This document shows positions 45,648-54,400 of a DNA stretch of 64,000 bases, one piece after another (within the stretch, counting starts at the first letter, position 1; every line of letters begins with the position of its first letter). Origin of the DNA: Saccharofermentans sp. (GTDB taxonomy: Bacteria; Bacillota; Clostridia; Saccharofermentanales; Saccharofermentanaceae); NCBI GenBank assembly GCA_024683485.1, contig JAIKYD010000113.1, positions 1 through 64,000 of the forward strand, written 5' to 3'. Position numbers and translations under genes: made by a program. The notes beneath the pieces are model-generated. The model searched no databases and was not told the DNA's origin. It was given only the letters and a program-made list of their open reading frames with translations.

Positions 45648-46880
45648 ATGTACAGAAATGTATTTGATGTGCTTGAAGAGAGAGGTTACTTCTCACAGGC
45701 TACACACAGAGACGAGATCTATGAGTTATTGAGCAAGCCCGGTGTTTCTTTCTACATCGGATTTGACCCTACGGCTGACTCACTTCACGTTGGTCACTTT
45801 GTTCAGATGATGGTAATGAGCCACATGCAGAAGGCAGGCCACAGACCGATCGCTCTCATGGGCGGCGGCACAGCCATGATCGGTGACCCGACAGGCCGTA
45901 CCGACATGCGTCAGATGATGACAGTCGAGACGATCGACCACAACGTTGAGTGCTTCAAGAAGCAGATGGGCAAGGTTGTTGATTTTTCTGAGGGCAAGGC
46001 TCTTATCGTTAACAATGCAGATTGGCTTAGAAATCTCAACTACATTGAGTTCTTAAGAGAGGTCGGAACACACTTCTCCGTTAACAAGATGCTTACTGCA
46101 GAGTGCTATAAGCAGCGTCTTGAGAAGGGTCTTTCCTTCCTTGAATTCAACTACATGCTCATGCAGGGATATGACTTCTACTACCTCCACGAGAAGTACG
46201 GCTGCAACCTCGAGTTCGGCGGCGACGACCAATGGTCGAACATCCTTGCAGGCATGGAACTCGTACGCCGTAAGAAGGGCGACTCTGTTTACGGTCTTAC
46301 ATTTACTCTTCTTACAAACAGCGAAGGAAAGAAGATGGGTAAGACTGCTAAGGGTGCTGTATGGCTTGATGCAGAGAAGACACCTGTATTCGACTTCTAC
46401 CAGTACTGGAGAAACGTTGACGACGCTGATGTAATCAAGTGCATGAAGCTCCTGACATTCCTCGAGATGGACGAGATCAACGAGTATGCAAAGCTTACCG
46501 ATGCTGCTATCAATGAGGCTAAGAAGAGACTTGCTTATGAAGTAACCAAGATCGTTCACGGTGAAGAGGCTGCTGATATTGCTAAGAAGACGGCAGAGGA
46601 TCTTTTCGAGAATGCGGGAAGATCAGAAGATATGAAGACGACTGAGATTACTAACGATGAACTCAAGACAGGAATGCAGATCGCTGATGCTCTCGTTAAG
46701 GCAGGCCTCATGAAGTCAAAGGGTGAAGCAAGAAGAATGATCCAGCAGAAGGGCGTTTACCTCAATGACGTTGCTGTTGAGGACCAGTTCTACGAACTTA
46801 AGGAATCAGACTTCGATGCTAACGGTGAGGCTATCGTCCGTAAGGGTAAGAAGACATATCACAGATTCAAGATCGCATAA
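45648..46880 (+). CDS. tyrS: Tyrosyl-tRNA synthetase
   Basis: Class I synthetase of 410 residues that charges tRNA-Tyr. The HIGH-like motif is in [15 protein letters not shown], substrate residues lie in [17 protein letters not shown] and [12 protein letters not shown], and the KMSKS-like motif is [13 protein letters not shown]. An S4 RNA-binding domain closes the protein ([20 protein letters not shown]). The KFGKT/KMGKT type of motif puts it in the TyrRS form common in Clostridia. The ATG follows TGGAGGA; an in-frame TTG 15 bases earlier lies inside that site. No T-box is seen upstream. Confidence 0.96.
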   Translation: MYRNVFDVLEERGYFSQATHRDEIYELLSKPGVSFYIGFDPTADSLHVGHFVQMMVMSHMQKAGHRPIALMGGGTAMIGDPTGRTDMRQMMTVETIDHNVECFKKQMGKVVDFSEGKALIVNNADWLRNLNYIEFLREVGTHFSVNKMLTAECYKQRLEKGLSFLEFNYMLMQGYDFYYLHEKYGCNLEFGGDDQWSNILAGMELVRRKKGDSVYGLTFTLLTNSEGKKMGKTAKGAVWLDAEKTPVFDFYQYWRNVDDADVIKCMKLLTFLEMDEINEYAKLTDAAINEAKKRLAYEVTKIVHGEEAADIAKKTAEDLFENAGRSEDMKTTEITNDELKTGMQIADALVKAGLMKSKGEARRMIQQKGVYLNDVAVEDQFYELKESDFDANGEAIVRKGKKTYHRFKIA

Positions 46881-46953
46881 CCCCGGTTTGTTGAATTGAT
46901 TTTTGGCAAAGGGTAATATTTTTTCATAATCTGTTTGGGGGAGGGTTTCCGCT

Positions 46954-47520
46954 ATGAAGAGACTAAAGACTATTGCCGCAGCTGCTCTTGCTTGTGCAAC
47001 ATTGCTTTCTTTTGCTGGTTGTTCGAACTTTAAGGTCATAGATGATGAAGATGTCTTCTTCGATGCCCTTGAGAATGCGGTAAGCATCGACAAGGATGAG
47101 ACACTTTACGACAGAAATACCGAACTCGGCGGGGATAAAGTCGAATACTATATTTATACGTCTGACGGTGACAACTTTTATACCTACATCAGATATAAGA
47201 AAGCTGATGACGCGATGGACAGGTTCGACGAGGTTTATCAGGATTTTGAAGAGGTAAAGAGTGACGGCAATCTTGAAGGCTCACATACTATGAGTGAGCG
47301 CAAAACACGCGGGTCGATCGTATTTAATGGTGAGGTTATCGGAGACAATGTTATTAAGTTCTTCCATATGAATCAGCATTTCTATGAGGATACTGAGATC
47401 TATGGCGGCGTTTATGTAAAGGATAATGTTTATATCGAGGCTTATTCCGTTAACGGCAGCAAGCGCGACAAGGAGAAGATCACCAAATTCCTTAAAGAGA
47501 TAGGTTATCCCAAACCTTGA
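46954..47520 (+). CDS. Small lipoprotein of unknown function
   Basis: A 188-residue lipoprotein with signal MKRLKTIAAAALACATLLSF and lipobox SFAGC. The mature part is charged and mixed alpha/beta, with FFDALENAVSIDKDETLYDR and a repeated Tyr-rich region (VEYYIYTSDGDNFYTYIRYK). I do not recognise the family. The start follows GGGGGAGG. It stands alone and ends in a good terminator. Confidence 0.7.
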   Translation: MKRLKTIAAAALACATLLSFAGCSNFKVIDDEDVFFDALENAVSIDKDETLYDRNTELGGDKVEYYIYTSDGDNFYTYIRYKKADDAMDRFDEVYQDFEEVKSDGNLEGSHTMSERKTRGSIVFNGEVIGDNVIKFFHMNQHFYEDTEIYGGVYVKDNVYIEAYSVNGSKRDKEKITKFLKEIGYPKP

Positions 47521-47547
47521 TCATCTTAACTGAAAATGAAATCCGAT

Positions 47548-47576
47548 AAGGGTTGTTCCGGAATGGGATGACCCTT
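47548..47576 (+). terminator. Terminator after the small lipoprotein gene
   Basis: AAGGGTTGTTCC pairs over 12 positions (four G-U) with GGGATGACCCTT around a five-base loop, followed by TTAAATTGTTTTT. Confidence 0.75.
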
Positions 47577-47751
47577 TTAAATTGTTTTTCCGGATCAATT
47601 CAAAAAATTTCAATACATGTGGACTATTAAAAGGACAATAGCGAAAACAGGCATTTACAAACATATGTTCTGGGTGATAGAATGACGGCACTTAAGAGAG
47701 ACTCACCTGCAGCGGTCAAGATTTCATTAATGCTTAAAGGAGGCATGATAT

Positions 47752-48483
47752 ATGGCAGATCAGGGTATAAGATACACATATGACGGTACTTTTGAAGGTT
47801 ATCTGTGTGCTGTGCTTGCTGCCCTGAGATCCGGCAGGGTGCCCGCATCGATAACAGCCAGACGCGGGCCGGCAAACTTTGCAGATGCTGTAAATATTGC
47901 AACGGATCTTAAGGAGGCACAGTATCTCTATTCCATGATATCAGCCAGGAGCAGCGCTGAAGTGCAGCAGATGGCGGCCGATTATTTCCTGACTGACAGC
48001 AAAGACCTTGAGATAACCCTTTATAAGATGATCTTTTGTTCGCTCAAATATGGTGCGAGGATTGAAGATGATTATAAGAGCGATATGATGAATGGAATCC
48101 AGATGTCGATAAGAGACCTCTACCGTGAAGCGCAGACGGTATTGGCTGAACTGGATTTTTATATGGGCGAGGAGGCTTCGAGTGCAATGATCGCCCCGAG
48201 AAATTCCGTGCTCCCGCTTATAAGGAAGCCTCTGTTAAAGCGCCGTGATATCGATAACTTCATTATTTACGATAAACGGCATCACCTGCTTCTTGAGCGG
48301 CATGCCGAACAGAATATGCTTCTCGATATCTCTGATTTTCCAATGCCGGAATTTAAGGGTCCGTCGGAAACATATACATATCTATGGCCGTTTATAAGGG
48401 AAAGACGCTTTGACGTTAGGGTCATTCCCGGGCAAAAGAAAAGCGGCTCCGTGATGGAGCCGCTTTGGTTAAAAGCTTCATAA
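47752..48483 (+). CDS. DUF4130/TIGR03915 putative DNA metabolism protein
   Basis: A 243-residue protein matching, from memory, the TIGR03915 family named as a probable DNA repair or modification factor. Typical parts are IRYTYDGTFEGYLCAVL at the N-terminus, MIAPRNSVLPLIRKPLLKRR, and the C-terminal PSETYTYLWPFIRERRFD. In many genomes it sits beside the radical SAM protein TIGR03916; here the neighbours are unrelated, so the pair is split or the partner is elsewhere. The SPL-like radical SAM protein at 58936 is a different family. The start follows AAAGGAGG. The last codons contain a strong hairpin that serves as terminator for the convergent gene. Confidence 0.8.
   Translation: MADQGIRYTYDGTFEGYLCAVLAALRSGRVPASITARRGPANFADAVNIATDLKEAQYLYSMISARSSAEVQQMAADYFLTDSKDLEITLYKMIFCSLKYGARIEDDYKSDMMNGIQMSIRDLYREAQTVLAELDFYMGEEASSAMIAPRNSVLPLIRKPLLKRRDIDNFIIYDKRHHLLLERHAEQNMLLDISDFPMPEFKGPSETYTYLWPFIRERRFDVRVIPGQKKSGSVMEPLWLKAS
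48440..48466 (-). terminator. Terminator lying inside the 3' end of a convergent gene
   Basis: AAAGCGGCTCC pairs perfectly with GGAGCCGCTTT around a five-base loop. On the minus strand TCTTTTGCCC follows, so it should end the acyl-CoA ligase transcript 27 bases past its stop. At the same time it encodes residues near the C-terminus of the DUF4130 protein (KSGSVMEPLW). Confidence 0.75.
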
Positions 48484-48492
48484 GCCTATATA

Positions 48493-50844
48493 TCATTTCT
48501 GCTCTTCAGAACTTGATCTGATAGCCTTTCTCATGATCTTACCGTTGAATGTCTTGGGAAGTTCATCGACAAATTCAACTACTCTGGGGTACTTGTAAGG
48601 AGCAGTCTTTTCCTTAACGTAGTTCTGGATCTCCTTCTTGAGTTCCTCTGTTCTTTCAGTGCCTTTAACGAGTGTTATGGTGGCCTTAACAACGATACCT
48701 CTTACGCCCTGGGGATCAGGTACGCCTGTAACAGCGCACTCAAGAACATACGGGAGTTCCATGATAACGTTCTCGATCTCGAAGGGTCCGATTCTGTAGC
48801 CTGAAGATTTGATGACATCGTCTGTACGACCGACATACCAGATGTAACCGTCCTCATCTGCCCATGCAGTATCGCCTGTGTGATACCAGCCGTCGTGCCA
48901 TGCCTCGCTTGTAAGATCAGGTGCGAGGTAGTATTGGAGGAAGAGTCCCTTCGGATGATAATTCTGTGTGTTGATGCAGATCTCACCGGTCTCACCGGGT
49001 TTGCAAACATTGCCGTCGGGATCAAGGATCTTAACATCGTAGAGAGGGTTAGGCTTACCCATTGATCCGATACGGAGTTTGGATCCGACAAGGTTTGCAA
49101 TAGCAAGCGTTGTCTCGGTCTGGCCGAAGCCTTCCATGAGACGGATACCTGTAGCTGCCATGAAGCGGTTGAAAACCTCAGGGTTTAAGGCTTCGCCTGC
49201 AGTAACCGCATACTTAAGTGAAGACAGATCGTACTTGGAAAGATCTTCCTTGATGAAGAATCTGAACATTGTCGGAGGTGCGCAGAATGTTGTGATGTTG
49301 TATTTAGCAAACATAGGAAGGATCTCTTCAGCCTTGAATCGGTCGAAGTCAAATGTGAAGACCGGAGCCTCACAGAGCCACTGACCATAGAGTTTACCCC
49401 AGAGTGCCTTACCCCAGCCTGTATCGGAGATCGAGAAGTGGAGACCGTTAGGATCAACATTCTGCCAGTATTTTGCTGTAGGGATGTGACCGATTGCATA
49501 CATGTAAGAATGCAGAGCCATCTTAGGATATCCTGTTGTACCTGATGTGAAGAACATAACCATCGGATCGTATCCGCATGCATAATCTTCAGGCCGCTCG
49601 AAAACATCTGAGAAATTCTTGAATTCTTCGTTAAAATCATGCCAGCCAGGTCTTGAACCATTGCAGAGAATGAGCGTCTCAACTCCGCATGTCTTTGCGG
49701 CTTTTTCGCACTCGTCGGCAGCATCATCGTCTGCAGTAACGAAGACAGCCTTAACGCCTGCAGCGTTGAAACGGTATTCGTAGTCATGATCACGGAGAAG
49801 GTGAGTAGCAGGGATTGCTACGGCACCGAGTTTTTCGAGACCCATCATGGCATACCAGAACTGGTAGTGACGCTTTAATACGAGAACAACCTTGTCGCCT
49901 TTTCCGATGCCCAGTGATTTGAAGTAGTTAGCCGTCATATTGGAATATTTCTTCATGTCACCGAATGTGATCCTCTTCTCGGTTACGCAGTCCTTTGCGA
50001 CCCAGAGCATGGCGAGTTTATCAGGATTCTTGTCAGCGATGACGTCAACACAGTCGAAAGCAAAGTTGAACTTCTTGCATGCCGGCACGTTCACGTCAAC
50101 GTCTACCATCTGACCGTTCTCATCAAGAATGCCGTTAAGATAACGTGCGTATACCGGATCCTCGAGATTAGCAGCGTCAACATTGGTAACGTTTTCTGTG
50201 CGCATTTCTTCTGAGTTATAAGGTGTGGTGTAGTTCTCGCCCTTGCCCCATGCTTCAGGGTTAAGGATAATTGCATAGAAAACGCAGTCTTCACCACCAA
50301 GTGCGAACTCGCCGTGAGGTTGTGTTGAATCGAAGTAGATGCAGTCGCCTTCGTGAAGGACTTCGGATGAATCTCCGATAATTACCTTTAATGTGCCCTT
50401 TACGACGATGTTCATCTCCTGATAGTTATGTGAAACGAGGTGATACGGAGGATTCAGGGCTTCTTCTGAATAAGGAACTACGACACGGAAAGGCTCGCAG
50501 AGCTTATTCTTGAATCTTGATGCAAGACGCTGGTACTTATAACCAGTACGTCTTGTAATAGGGCTGCCCTGACCGTTTCTTGTTACTGCATATTCTTTGA
50601 GTGAAGGTGATGAACCCTCCATGAGATCTGAAATCTCAACGCCTGCAAGATTTGCGAACTTATAAATGAATGTAAAGTTGAAGTCCTGGGTGCCCTGTTC
50701 AAACTTGAGATATTCCTCAGTTGTAATATCAAGCTTTGAGGCAACTTCCTCAGGTGAAAGACCCATATCGAGTCTCAGACCGTGAACTCTGTCTGCAACT
50801 TCTGCGAGTCTTAGCTCTACGTTGCTGTTCTGTGCTGTTGACAT
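48493..50844 (-). CDS. HTH-cupin-acyl-CoA synthetase fusion
   Basis: A 783-residue protein joining three modules: an XRE-type helix-turn-helix (about 10-65; MGLSPEEVASKLDITTEEYL), a cupin (about 130-200; HLVSHNYQEMNIVVKGTLKV, LHEGDCIYFDSTQPHG) and a complete acyl-CoA ligase (about 240-783). The ligase has FFTSGTTGYPK, GFGQTE, HTGDTAWADEDGY, GRTDDVIKSSGYRIGP and the catalytic lysine in LPKTFNGKIMRK. It resembles medium-chain or aryl acyl-CoA synthetases. HTH-cupin regulators are normally separate proteins, so the enzyme may sense its substrate and bind DNA. A T-box leader controls it. I start at the third codon of the frame (ATG 50844), which fits the AAGGAG spacing. Confidence 0.87.
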   Translation of the reverse strand: MSTAQNSNVELRLAEVADRVHGLRLDMGLSPEEVASKLDITTEEYLKFEQGTQDFNFTFIYKFANLAGVEISDLMEGSSPSLKEYAVTRNGQGSPITRRTGYKYQRLASRFKNKLCEPFRVVVPYSEEALNPPYHLVSHNYQEMNIVVKGTLKVIIGDSSEVLHEGDCIYFDSTQPHGEFALGGEDCVFYAIILNPEAWGKGENYTTPYNSEEMRTENVTNVDAANLEDPVYARYLNGILDENGQMVDVDVNVPACKKFNFAFDCVDVIADKNPDKLAMLWVAKDCVTEKRITFGDMKKYSNMTANYFKSLGIGKGDKVVLVLKRHYQFWYAMMGLEKLGAVAIPATHLLRDHDYEYRFNAAGVKAVFVTADDDAADECEKAAKTCGVETLILCNGSRPGWHDFNEEFKNFSDVFERPEDYACGYDPMVMFFTSGTTGYPKMALHSYMYAIGHIPTAKYWQNVDPNGLHFSISDTGWGKALWGKLYGQWLCEAPVFTFDFDRFKAEEILPMFAKYNITTFCAPPTMFRFFIKEDLSKYDLSSLKYAVTAGEALNPEVFNRFMAATGIRLMEGFGQTETTLAIANLVGSKLRIGSMGKPNPLYDVKILDPDGNVCKPGETGEICINTQNYHPKGLFLQYYLAPDLTSEAWHDGWYHTGDTAWADEDGYIWYVGRTDDVIKSSGYRIGPFEIENVIMELPYVLECAVTGVPDPQGVRGIVVKATITLVKGTERTEELKKEIQNYVKEKTAPYKYPRVVEFVDELPKTFNGKIMRKAIRSSSEEQK

Positions 50845-50892
50845 AATCATTCTCCTTTTCTGTCAATCTGTCTTGTCTGTCTTTGCCGGGGC

Positions 50893-51162
50893 AAAAAAAA
50901 TGCCCCAACATCCTACTTGGACATTGAGACGAATATAAATCCGCGGTACCACTCAACTTGCAAACATATCTGTTTGCCACTTACGAAGTCTAACAACTCC
51001 TTTGCATTAACGCAGCATCACGGGCACTGTCTACTTGGGAAAGATCCTGTTCGGAATGCCGGCTCGGAAGGGATAGCTTGTTGCAAATATCGTCATGTGC
51101 CTCTCAGCAAATAGCACTTCTCTGTATTGACGCAAATCTCTGCGGCTTTCTTCGTCACAGCC
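50893..51162 (-). promoter_or_regulatory. T-box riboswitch leader
   Basis: The conserved box GAGTGGTACCGCGG reads at 50954..50941. TTGAG (50956..50952) pairs with CTCAA (50928..50924) to form the antiterminator with bulge TGGTACC, whose UGGU fits a tRNA ending in ACCA. The same CTCAA begins the terminator TCTCAATGTCC/GGATGTTGGGG (50929..50903) followed by eight T (50900..50893), so the two folds exclude each other. Stem I begins near GGCTGTGACGAAGAAA (51162) and closes at CTTCCGAGCC; its apical part has AGAGAAGTGC and GCTGAGAGGCAC. The specifier is probably ATC (51074..51072, isoleucine), with some doubt. Confidence 0.9.
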
Positions 51163-51209
51163 TTTAGCAGTATTCAATTGTACGCATTTTCTGACGGAAA
51201 TGTGACATA

Positions 51210-51238
51210 AGAATATACTTGCGTAACAGAATTGTCAA
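51210..51238 (-). promoter_or_regulatory. Promoter of the T-box leader
   Basis: Minus strand TTGACA (51238..51233), 17-base spacer, TATTCT (51215..51210). The start near 51203 gives about 40 bases before stem I of the T-box. Confidence 0.75.
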
Positions 51239-51258
51239 CAATCATTTTCAATTTGATT

Positions 51259-51287
51259 TTGCACACAAGAATTTGAAAGTGTAAAAT
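51259..51287 (+). promoter_or_regulatory. Promoter of the epimerase-repeat gene
   Basis: TTGCAC (51259-51264), 17-base spacer, TAAAAT (51282-51287). It is divergent from the T-box promoter, with the -35 boxes about 20 bases apart. TGCACTTTGTGCA (51319-51331) is a 13-base inverted repeat in the leader. Confidence 0.65.
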
Positions 51288-51410
51288 ATACGCATAAAGT
51301 TTTTATTATCCGATAGTATGCACTTTGTGCAAATTGACGGATATAAAGACTTATGCGCAAACATAAAGACCTGGAAACAAAAAGCATACGCATTATCAAG
51401 GAGACATAAT

Positions 51411-54400
51411 ATGTCGGTTAAGTATCTTGTATCGGGCGGCGAAGGCGCACTGGGAAAAACTGTTATCAGTATGCTCCTGCAAAGAGGGGAAAAAGTGAGG
51501 ATCCTCATGAGTGAACTCTCTGATACCAGGATTTACAGGAACAATCCCAACATTGAGATCTGTTACGGTATTTCCACAGACAAAGATTCCATGAGAGAGT
51601 TTTTCGAACTCGATGATCCGAGATCGGCTGTCCTTTTCCATACAGATGAATATGTATCTCTTTCTGATGCTACAAATCTCACCATGAGAAGAGTTAATGT
51701 CATAGGTGCTGAGAATGTTGTCGATATGTGCCTTAAGCGTAAAGTCGGCAAGCTCGTTTACCTGAGTTCAGCGTATGCTTTAAATCCTGAGGTAAAAGGA
51801 GAAGATATTACAATTCACTTTGACCGTAATAAGGTTGAAGGTGAATATGCCAAATCCAAGGCAGAGGCAGCCGCATATGTTATGGAGAAGGTTGCACTTA
51901 ACAGACTTAATGCGGTTATGGTACTGCCTACATTCATCATCGGTCCCGGATATTCGGAAGATTATGAGATCAATAAAGTCCTTAACAGTTATCTTAACAA
52001 CGGAACTATTCCTCCCAAGGAAGGCGGACGTGCTTTCGTAGATGTAAGAGATGTTGCTAATGCAATGCTTACACTTGCTGATAAGGGTGAACCCGGTGCA
52101 GGTTATATTGTCAGTGGCGACTATAAGACCAGCGGCGAGTTCTTCCAGGACGTTAACGATATTAAGGGTATTGAGAAACCAGTTAAGACAGCATCAAAGC
52201 TTGTTATGAGCAAATCACTTGCAAAGTTGGTTGACTTCTACTATAAGATTACTCATAAAGAGAATCCGAGGCAGGCTTATTCTTTGTTCAGTGATAATCC
52301 GGACGCGCGTTTCGAAGACAACAGCAAAGGTATCCTTCCTGAGTTAACGATCAGCTTCAAGGATTCACTTAACGATACTATCAAGGGGGCTCAGAGCGGA
52401 GGCATACAAGCCGCAGCAGCTGTTGCTCCGAAGACTGAGAAGAAACCCTCTGATAATGCTCAGGGCAAAGCGGAGAAGAAGTCTTCGGCAGAGGCTATGG
52501 AGGCAAGACTCAAGCAGTCGCAAAATGTTACTTCCAAAGCTAATACTGTTTCAACAACAGTCGAAGAGGCTCCTTTAAGACCTGCTCACACCAGACCTGC
52601 AACAGCTGCGGCACAGGCAGCTGCTGAAGAAGCTGAGAAAGCAGTTAAGGAAGAGGCTCCAAAGTCTATCATTCCACAATCAACTCTGAAGGATCCTGAA
52701 GCAGGAGCAAAGGCTGAAGAAGTTTCCAAGTCCAACAGTGAGTCAGCATTCAGATTTGGCAGTACGCCTGCAAAATTTACAAATGCCGAGGTTCCTCAGA
52801 AATCGATAATCCCGAAGACTGAGACTAAATCTCCGTCAGCACCCGAAGCGGCAAAGACTGAACCCGTTAAATCGATAATTCCGCCTGCCGCTCCGAAGAC
52901 AGAACCTGTCAAATCAATAATTCCACCGGCAGAACCGAAGGTTTCTTCTGCTTCCAAGGAGACAGAAGCGACTAAGGTTTCAGAAGAACCGAAGCAGGCT
53001 GCGACATCCGGATTCCCGAGAGCAGCAGCGACACCTTCATCTGCTCCTGCAGCGCAGAGACCTGCAACATCCGGATTCCCGAGAGCCGCAGCAACTCCTT
53101 CATCTGCTCCCGAAGCACAGAGACCTGCAACTTCCGGATTCCCGAGAGCAGCTGCTACTCCTTCATCTGCACCGGCGGCACAAAGGCCTGCTACTTCCGG
53201 ATTCCCGAGAGCAACGGCAACTCCTTCATCTGCACCGGCAGCGGATGTCAAAACAAATGACGCACCTAAGGAAAAAGAAGTATCTGCACCGGAAGAATCC
53301 GTGAAGGAAGCACCTAAAGCTTCAGGATTCCCCAGAGCAACTGCAACACCTTCGTCTGCATCGTCAGCTCAAAGACCTGCAACATCCGGATTCCCGAGAG
53401 CAGCTGCAACACCTTCGTCAGCTCCGGTGGCGCAAAGACCTGCTTCGTCGGGATTCCCGAGAGCTGCAGCAACACCGTCATCAGCTCCGGCGGCGCAAAG
53501 ACCTGCTTCGTCAGGATTCCCGAGAGCAGCGGCAACTCCGTCATCAGGATTTCCGAGGGCAGCTGCGACTCCTTCGTCTGCACCTGCAGAACCAAAGGAA
53601 GAACCGGTCAAAAAGGCTGCTGATCCTGTTAAGAATCCCGTACAGTCTGCTCCTAACCCGTTCAGATCAACTGAACCCAGTCCATTTAAGTCTGCACAGT
53701 CAACCGGCTCCTCATTGGGTAACGGTTCATCTTTAGGCGGATCGACTCTGAAGTCTGAATCATCTTTAGGTGGAGGAGCGACACTTTTGTCTGAATCCTC
53801 CTTGGGCGGAGGATCAACTTTGGGTTCAGGTTCTTCTCTTGGCGGTGGTTCTTCTCTTGGCGGCGGTTCTTCTTTGAATGGATCGGCTACTCTGAATCCG
53901 GATTCATCAAAACAGTCAGTTAATTATGCGTTTATGTCAGCACAGGCTGAACATAGTCCGTTTAAGCCGGCACAATCGTCTGACCCAAGTCCATTTAAGC
54001 CTGCACAGGCGGTTGCTCCTAAGGAAGGAAATTCTTCACCTTTCAGTTCGGCTTTTAAGCCGGCCCAGTCTGCTGCACCTGCGGATAAGACAGAATCATC
54101 AACACCTTTCAGTTCTGCATTCAAACCTGCCCAGTCCGCAGCTTCTGCGCCAAAGGCAGAACCCGCTTCACCGTTCAGTTCTGCTTTTAAGCCTGCAGAA
54201 TCAGCCGCACCGGCTGCCAAAACAGAGTCAGGTTCACCTTCGCCATTCAGTTCGGCATTTAAACCTGCTGAGTCTAATGCAGCTGCGGCACCCGCTCCCA
54301 AAGTTTCTGAAAGATTATCGTTCTCTGATTCTGATCTGGCTGATCTGGAAGATGAGATTGATAAGTTTGGTGTGCCTTCAGGTCCTGTGGTTCCGCCCGG

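Noticed and set aside
52796-53251. Minus-strand frame with repeats of the type GADEGVAAALGNPEVAGLC
   Set aside because: It is the mirror of the SGFPRA repeats read in the opposite strand. The regularity comes from the sense repeats, not from an independent gene.
53001-53592. CRISPR-like or minisatellite array
   Set aside because: The 60-base units are contiguous, diverged mainly at third codon positions and keep one reading frame, so they are coding repeats.
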